Below are positions 59,553 through 64,000 of a DNA stretch of 64,000 nt, piece by piece. The notes under the pieces were generated by a model. It was not told the origin of the DNA and did no database searches. It saw only the letters and a list, made by a program, of their open reading frames with translations. The stretch is from Ignavibacteriae bacterium HGW-Ignavibacteriae-1 (lineage in GTDB: Bacteria > Bacteroidota > Ignavibacteria > Kapaibacteriales > UBA2268). The DNA lies in contig PGYU01000006.1 of the NCBI GenBank assembly GCA_002839825.1, positions 124,001 to 188,000 of the forward strand. Direction: 5' to 3'. The translations under genes and the position numbers were made by a program. Every line of letters begins with the position of its first letter. Position 1 is the first letter of the stretch.

Positions 59553-60263
59553 TTAATCGCTTTTGTTGATACTGATTAATTGTAAAAAAATATTATTTAA
59601 AGCATCTGTTAAATAGCCCTTGGAAATTAAATCATAATTTATTCCCGGGGCTATTTTTATATTTTCTGTGGCAATTTCATTTCCTGCTCCATCGCGAATC
59701 TTTACAAGATAATCTCCGCTTTGGATTTTAATGAATTCTGAATAGCTCGAATATGCAATTGATTGCTCGTGATTGTTCAAACCGATGAGCGAAAAGGTTA
59801 ATTCGCTCATGCCGTCAGTGAAATTCATCAATCTAACGCCCGACGAACCCGTTTGCAATGTTTCCAATTCATCTTCAATCAATGCAGTTAATGCTAAACT
59901 ACCTCGCCCGTAGGATATAAGCGAATAATGCTTATCTTTGGTGAGCAAGTATGCTTGATTGGCAATGACTTGATTTCGATTTATGGATTTGATGCGGATA
60001 AAAGAATTTCCGGCGTGAAATTTTTGATAAAGTGATGAATCCGAACCGGAATAATAGGCAATAGTGCTAATCTTAATGTCATTGCTTTCCAATTCGATTT
60101 CGGGATGGTCAGGCAAAGCGTTAATAATTCTCACAAACGAAGAGTTTTCGGGAGTAATTTCTTTGGGAGTCGTAATATCGGGGACACATTCACAACCACC
60201 AATAGCTATAACTGACAAAGCTAAAAAGGTTGCGAATGCGCCGTATAAAAATCTATGTATCAC
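59553..60263 (-). CDS. DUF4397-like lipoprotein
   Basis: Lipobox AIGGC; FVRIINALPDHPEIELESNDIKISTIAYYSGSDSSLYQKFHAGNSFIRI; 4-nt overlap with upstream gene. Confidence 0.7.
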   Translation of the reverse strand: MIHRFLYGAFATFLALSVIAIGGCECVPDITTPKEITPENSSFVRIINALPDHPEIELESNDIKISTIAYYSGSDSSLYQKFHAGNSFIRIKSINRNQVIANQAYLLTKDKHYSLISYGRGSLALTALIEDELETLQTGSSGVRLMNFTDGMSELTFSLIGLNNHEQSIAYSSYSEFIKIQSGDYLVKIRDGAGNEIATENIKIAPGINYDLISKGYLTDALNNIFLQLISINKSD

Positions 60264-61567
60264 AATCCTATTGTGACTCCGCTTGTAAATCCAATTTTGC
60301 GTGAATTATGAATATTGCCATTTACATTGTAAAATAAATATCCTACTTCAGCACCTAAGTTCAAATTAACTGTAGAAAATACATTCAAAACAACACCGCC
60401 TTGGAGCTTGCCAATCGGTCCAACACTTGTCCCACCGGCACTAACTTGCGCGTAAGGATAGAAAATATGTGACACTAAAACATCTTTAAAGGTCATTCGA
60501 TAACTTGCAGCGACCCAAATCAATTCAGGGCTTTGTAAATAATGCAATCCATCGGATGTCTTAAAATCTTGATTGAAACTTTCCATGCCAACGACTAAAC
60601 CAAATGTACTAAAATCATTAATGGAATACAAAAATGCACCTGACCAGCTTCCATTAGGACTTTGCAAGTTAGAATTTTCAAATGATGGCGAAGTGAAAGG
60701 TGATTGTAACATGCTAACTTGAATTTGAACTTTACTACCAATCATCGAATTTGCCGAAATCAATTGGAAATTGCTCAATCCGCCATTCATCGAAATCGAA
60801 TTGCCAAATTGTGATGAAGTATTTGAATTATGACTCGAACCGAACATCGCATTTCTTGCAAAATTCTTGTCAGATTGAATCCTGGAGCCTTCTATTTGAT
60901 TATTCATGCCCGAATTTCTGCTATTTTGCAAATTCCCCGAAGCCAAATCATAATCATTTTGGCTGCTTTGATTGCTCAATCCTGAGTTTGAATTAGCTCG
61001 CGAATTGTAAAAACTGTTTGCATTATTTCGGTTTGCATTATTAGAACTGCCCGAAAAAGCGGAATTACCCGACGCATCATTATTGGCGGAATTCCCGGTA
61101 GAATTGCTACCGTTTGCAGCTACATCGTCATCATCGCTATATGATGACATCATCGGAATATTATTTGATGATTTGCCAATAGCAGAGTTCCCGTTTGCGG
61201 ATGCTAATTGCGATTCGAGGTCTTGATTTTTTTGATATTCGAGCAAACCCCAACCCAATGCACCGAAGAACAGTAGCAAGAGCACAGCAGGAGCGAACCT
61301 ATTCAAGAAACGCTTGATGCTGCTGGTTGGCGATTGCACTGTATTTGCCGGAATAGCCATTCCGAGCCCTGCAAATATTGCATTTGTAACATGGATTGGT
61401 GGAGCAATTTGCGACATATCCTCTTGAGCAGCAAGGTGCATTTTGAACTGCGAATTGAACTCGTGCCTCAAATCATCACTTTGGGACAGCAATGCGAACA
61501 TAGCCTGCTCGTTCGTGCTGTCTAAGCCACCGTCAATGTAATCGTGTATCATTTTTGCATAAGACAT
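60260..61567 (-). CDS. Putative anti-sigma factor with TM helix, Asn/Ser-rich linker and C-terminal outer-membrane beta-barrel domain
   Basis: N-terminal cytoplasmic helical segment (MSYAKMIHDYIDGGLDSTNEQAMFALLSQSDDLRHEFN), TM FAPAVLLLLFFGALGWGLLEY, linker rich in N/S/G, strand-rich C-terminus (GGVVLNVFSTVNLNLGAEVGYLFYNVNGNIHNSRKIGFTSGVTIGL); immediately downstream of ECF sigma. Confidence 0.72.
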   Translation of the reverse strand: MSYAKMIHDYIDGGLDSTNEQAMFALLSQSDDLRHEFNSQFKMHLAAQEDMSQIAPPIHVTNAIFAGLGMAIPANTVQSPTSSIKRFLNRFAPAVLLLLFFGALGWGLLEYQKNQDLESQLASANGNSAIGKSSNNIPMMSSYSDDDDVAANGSNSTGNSANNDASGNSAFSGSSNNANRNNANSFYNSRANSNSGLSNQSSQNDYDLASGNLQNSRNSGMNNQIEGSRIQSDKNFARNAMFGSSHNSNTSSQFGNSISMNGGLSNFQLISANSMIGSKVQIQVSMLQSPFTSPSFENSNLQSPNGSWSGAFLYSINDFSTFGLVVGMESFNQDFKTSDGLHYLQSPELIWVAASYRMTFKDVLVSHIFYPYAQVSAGGTSVGPIGKLQGGVVLNVFSTVNLNLGAEVGYLFYNVNGNIHNSRKIGFTSGVTIGL

Positions 61568-61587
61568 TGTAAACTCACTATATATAA

Positions 61588-62157
61588 TTATTTATTAAAT
61601 TCATATTCATCGAAATACTTCTGTAAAATCACTTTGATTCTCTCTTTCGCTCTCCAAACTCTACTTCTTACCGTTGCGGCTTTCTCGCCGACAATTTCTG
61701 CAATCTCTTCATATTCCAATCCATCATACATTCTAAGTATAAAAACTTCTTTATATTCAATTTCTAACATATTTGATGCTTTGTCCAGCAGTTCTTTCAA
61801 TTCATACCTTTCATATTCTGAACGCTCTTCAACCATTATTGCTTCAACTAAGGGCACATGGTTTTTCTTGTCTCTGATTTGATTCAGGCATAAATTTCTT
61901 GCAATTGTCAACAAAAAGTTCTGCAAATTTCCGTAGTAATGATTTTTGTTTATCGAATTATAAAACCTTATGAACACATCCTGAAAAACATCGTTAGCTT
62001 CTTCTACATTGTAACTTAGTATCTTTTTGCAATAGGCATAAACCCTTCGTGAATATCGTTCGTAAATTTCAGCAAATGCAGCGTCCTTATGCTTTGTTGA
62101 AAACAACAAGCTTATGAGTTCAGGATCTTCCATTTGTTTGAAATTCATTTTCATCAT
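61588..62157 (-). CDS. ECF-type RNA polymerase sigma-70 factor
   Basis: FAEIYERYSRRVYAYCKKILSYNVEEANDVFQDVFIRFY (region 2), YKEVFILRMYDGLEYEEIAEIVGEKAATVRSRVWRAKERIKVIL (region 4). Confidence 0.94.
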   Translation of the reverse strand: MMKMNFKQMEDPELISLLFSTKHKDAAFAEIYERYSRRVYAYCKKILSYNVEEANDVFQDVFIRFYNSINKNHYYGNLQNFLLTIARNLCLNQIRDKKNHVPLVEAIMVEERSEYERYELKELLDKASNMLEIEYKEVFILRMYDGLEYEEIAEIVGEKAATVRSRVWRAKERIKVILQKYFDEYEFNK

Positions 62158-63290
62158 TTACCTTGAGATTGCCAAAAACCTTTTATTACCGAATTCGCTA
62201 ACACGTACGTTGTCTCTTTGTTTACTAAAGTACCGTCATAACTGATATTTGTCAAAAAGAGTGTCGAATAGCTAACTTTATCATATTTCGTTTGTAAATT
62301 GTACATTATACTTTTTCCGTTCGATAACCAAGTTGGTGATTTCGCCGATTCCCCATCGAACACATCCGTTATACGCGAAAATCTGTAATCATCGTCCAAA
62401 ATGTCAATCACCCAAATGTTACCGTCTTTACCCGACAGTGCCACAAAGTTTCCATCGGCTGAAATCGCAGGATCGGACGAACCTATCAAAGGTGATTCGA
62501 TAACGATTTCACGAATATTTCCGGAACTTATGTCAATGATTTTCAGCGTTTCTGCACCATTATTGCTAACCGATATTACAATACGCGTGTTGTCCGAGAA
62601 CCATTCGGGATGAATTTCACCGCGTTCGACCAAAGTATCTGAAATAATTGTCTGAAATATAACTTGAGTCGAGCCGGTTTCTTCTGTATTAACCACTTTC
62701 AGCACCACATCACCATTTGTCTCTTTTTTGAAATATGCAATCATCTTCGAATTTGGCGAAAACGCCGGAATCGTGTTGCTCGTAATATTGTCGTCAATTA
62801 AGTCGAAAATGTACGCTCCGTCATATTTGCTGATAAACAATCTCTTTTGTCCGCCGTTGAAAGCAATTTTCTTTCCATCCGGCGACATTATAGGATAGTT
62901 AATATCGAATAATGAACTCTCTTCGGCTACTTTCTGAAAATTCTTTCCTTCCGAATCAACCGAATATAAAATTTTATTACCGGAAATTGTATCCCGAGAT
63001 AGGACTGCCATATATCCGTTAGTAGAAGGCGCCGAGAATATCAGACCATTTTTGACCAAAGCCAACATTGCTGTGCCGTCATACTTGATACTATAAACGT
63101 ACGGTTCATCGGTATTGCCGGGCAATGATGTGAAGTAAATTCGATTTTCAGGATTTCCACCTGTATCGCCAATATCGCAAACATCGCAACTCATCAGCAC
63201 CATTACAATCAACATTGCAAGAAACAACCACCATGTCAAAGAACATAGCAAAGCATTTTTACAAATTTTATAATCTTTTTTAAATAACAT
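62154..63290 (-). CDS. TolB/PD40-type beta-propeller lipoprotein
   Basis: Lipobox VLMSC; PIMSPDGKKIAFNGG, PAFSPNSKMIAYFKKE, PEWFSDNTRIVISVS, PAISADGNFVALSG, PTWLSNGKSIMYNL repeats. ORF open to 63335. Confidence 0.82.
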   Translation of the reverse strand: MLFKKDYKICKNALLCSLTWWLFLAMLIVMVLMSCDVCDIGDTGGNPENRIYFTSLPGNTDEPYVYSIKYDGTAMLALVKNGLIFSAPSTNGYMAVLSRDTISGNKILYSVDSEGKNFQKVAEESSLFDINYPIMSPDGKKIAFNGGQKRLFISKYDGAYIFDLIDDNITSNTIPAFSPNSKMIAYFKKETNGDVVLKVVNTEETGSTQVIFQTIISDTLVERGEIHPEWFSDNTRIVISVSNNGAETLKIIDISSGNIREIVIESPLIGSSDPAISADGNFVALSGKDGNIWVIDILDDDYRFSRITDVFDGESAKSPTWLSNGKSIMYNLQTKYDKVSYSTLFLTNISYDGTLVNKETTYVLANSVIKGFWQSQGK

Positions 63291-63341
63291 ACCTTCTCTA
63301 TATATAAAGACACAACAATGGCAAAAAAATCTCAAATTATT

Positions 63342-64000
63342 TTAAAAAAATTCATTTTTTATCATTTTTAGTTGAATTGCGAGCTCGAAATTGTGAATTC
63401 TGATGTATTCGATGTTGTTTCGAAGCAATAGTGAATGCAGCAAAATCGTTGCTACGTCACGCTCTGCAGGAGATACGATTCCGGTTAGTTGCCCAAGAAA
63501 AGATTTTCTGGAGATACCTAATAAAATTGGGCGATTTAGTTCGCCGAATTCATCAATATTGCGAATTAGTTCGATATTTTGTTCGTAATTTTTCCCAAAT
63601 CCGATTCCCGGATCAATTATAATTTCATTGACGCCACTTTTTTCAGCTGTTTGAATTCTGAGCTGCAGAAATTCTTTCACTTCCGCAACTACATTTGTGT
63701 ATTTTGCATTCATTTGCATCGTGCGTGGGGGAGAAGGCGTGTGCATCAATATTATCGGCACTTTTAGCTTTGCAACTGTCTCGAACATTCTGCTATCGAA
63801 AGTTCCTGCTGAAATGTCATTGACAATATTTGCACCTGCTTTGACCGCCTCGAATGCAACTGCCGATTTATAAGTATCAATGGATAACGAAATATTTGCA
63901 TTGTGGCGCCTGATTCCTTTTATTATCGGAATCACACGGTCCATTTCCTCTTGCTCGCTGACAGGTTCTGAGCCCGGGCGAGTGCTTTCGCCACCAATAT
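63342..64000 (-). CDS. folP: Dihydropteroate synthase, N-terminus truncated by window end
   Basis: Frame is open past 63944 to the window edge and reads IGGESTRPGSEPVSEQEEMDRVIPIIKGI; also SIDTYKSAVAFEAVKAGANIVNDISAG, EIIIDPGIGFGKNYEQN, LLGISRKSFLG. Confidence 0.95.
   Translation of the reverse strand, partial: IGGESTRPGSEPVSEQEEMDRVIPIIKGIRRHNANISLSIDTYKSAVAFEAVKAGANIVNDISAGTFDSRMFETVAKLKVPIILMHTPSPPRTMQMNAKYTNVVAEVKEFLQLRIQTAEKSGVNEIIIDPGIGFGKNYEQNIELIRNIDEFGELNRPILLGISRKSFLGQLTGIVSPAERDVATILLHSLLLRNNIEYIRIHNFELAIQLKMIKNEFF

Noticed and set aside
1-64000. CRISPR array, prophage, transposon or defence island
   Set aside because: No regularly spaced direct repeats, transposase, integrase, cas, restriction or phage structural proteins recognised in the ORF set.

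Overview
The window is a dense chromosomal segment from an AT-rich, diderm bacterium. Many proteins end in C-terminal domains that look like type IX secretion (T9SS) type-A sorting signals, and there are many outer-membrane beta-barrels and DUF1573/ASH-like proteins. This suggests the Bacteroidota/Chlorobiota (FCB) group; the placement is inference, since no rRNA is present. Housekeeping genes recognised include ahcY, metK, a zinc ABC transporter (znuABC-like), pbpC, engB, gmhA, tRNA-Thr(TGT), an AAG-type glycosylase, an RlmL-like methyltransferase, lon, a POT transporter, upp, tatD, bcp, dnaX, ppdK, lepA, two lepB paralogs and folP (cut by the window end). I see no rRNA, CRISPR array, prophage or transposase. 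The most interesting loci are: (1) an ECF sigma / anti-sigma operon whose anti-sigma-like protein appears to be one polypeptide with an inner-membrane TM helix, a roughly 150-aa Asn/Ser-rich linker and an outer-membrane beta-barrel (59.5-63.3 kb); (2) a TatD nuclease ORF continuing in frame into a signal peptide plus outer-membrane protein, with a possible internal start (35.4-36.9 kb); (3) an overlapping orphan response regulator - MazG-like - DksA/TraR-like operon (9.8-11.2 kb); (4) a solitary UmuD-like S24 protein divergent from dnaX; (5) a tandem duplication of a secreted BNR/sialidase-fold protein together with its hairpin terminator; (6) large T9SS-type proteins, one internally duplicated (45.0-51.3 kb) and one with an unrecognised central domain (18.8-22.4 kb). 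All domain calls come from reading the translations; no database search was possible.
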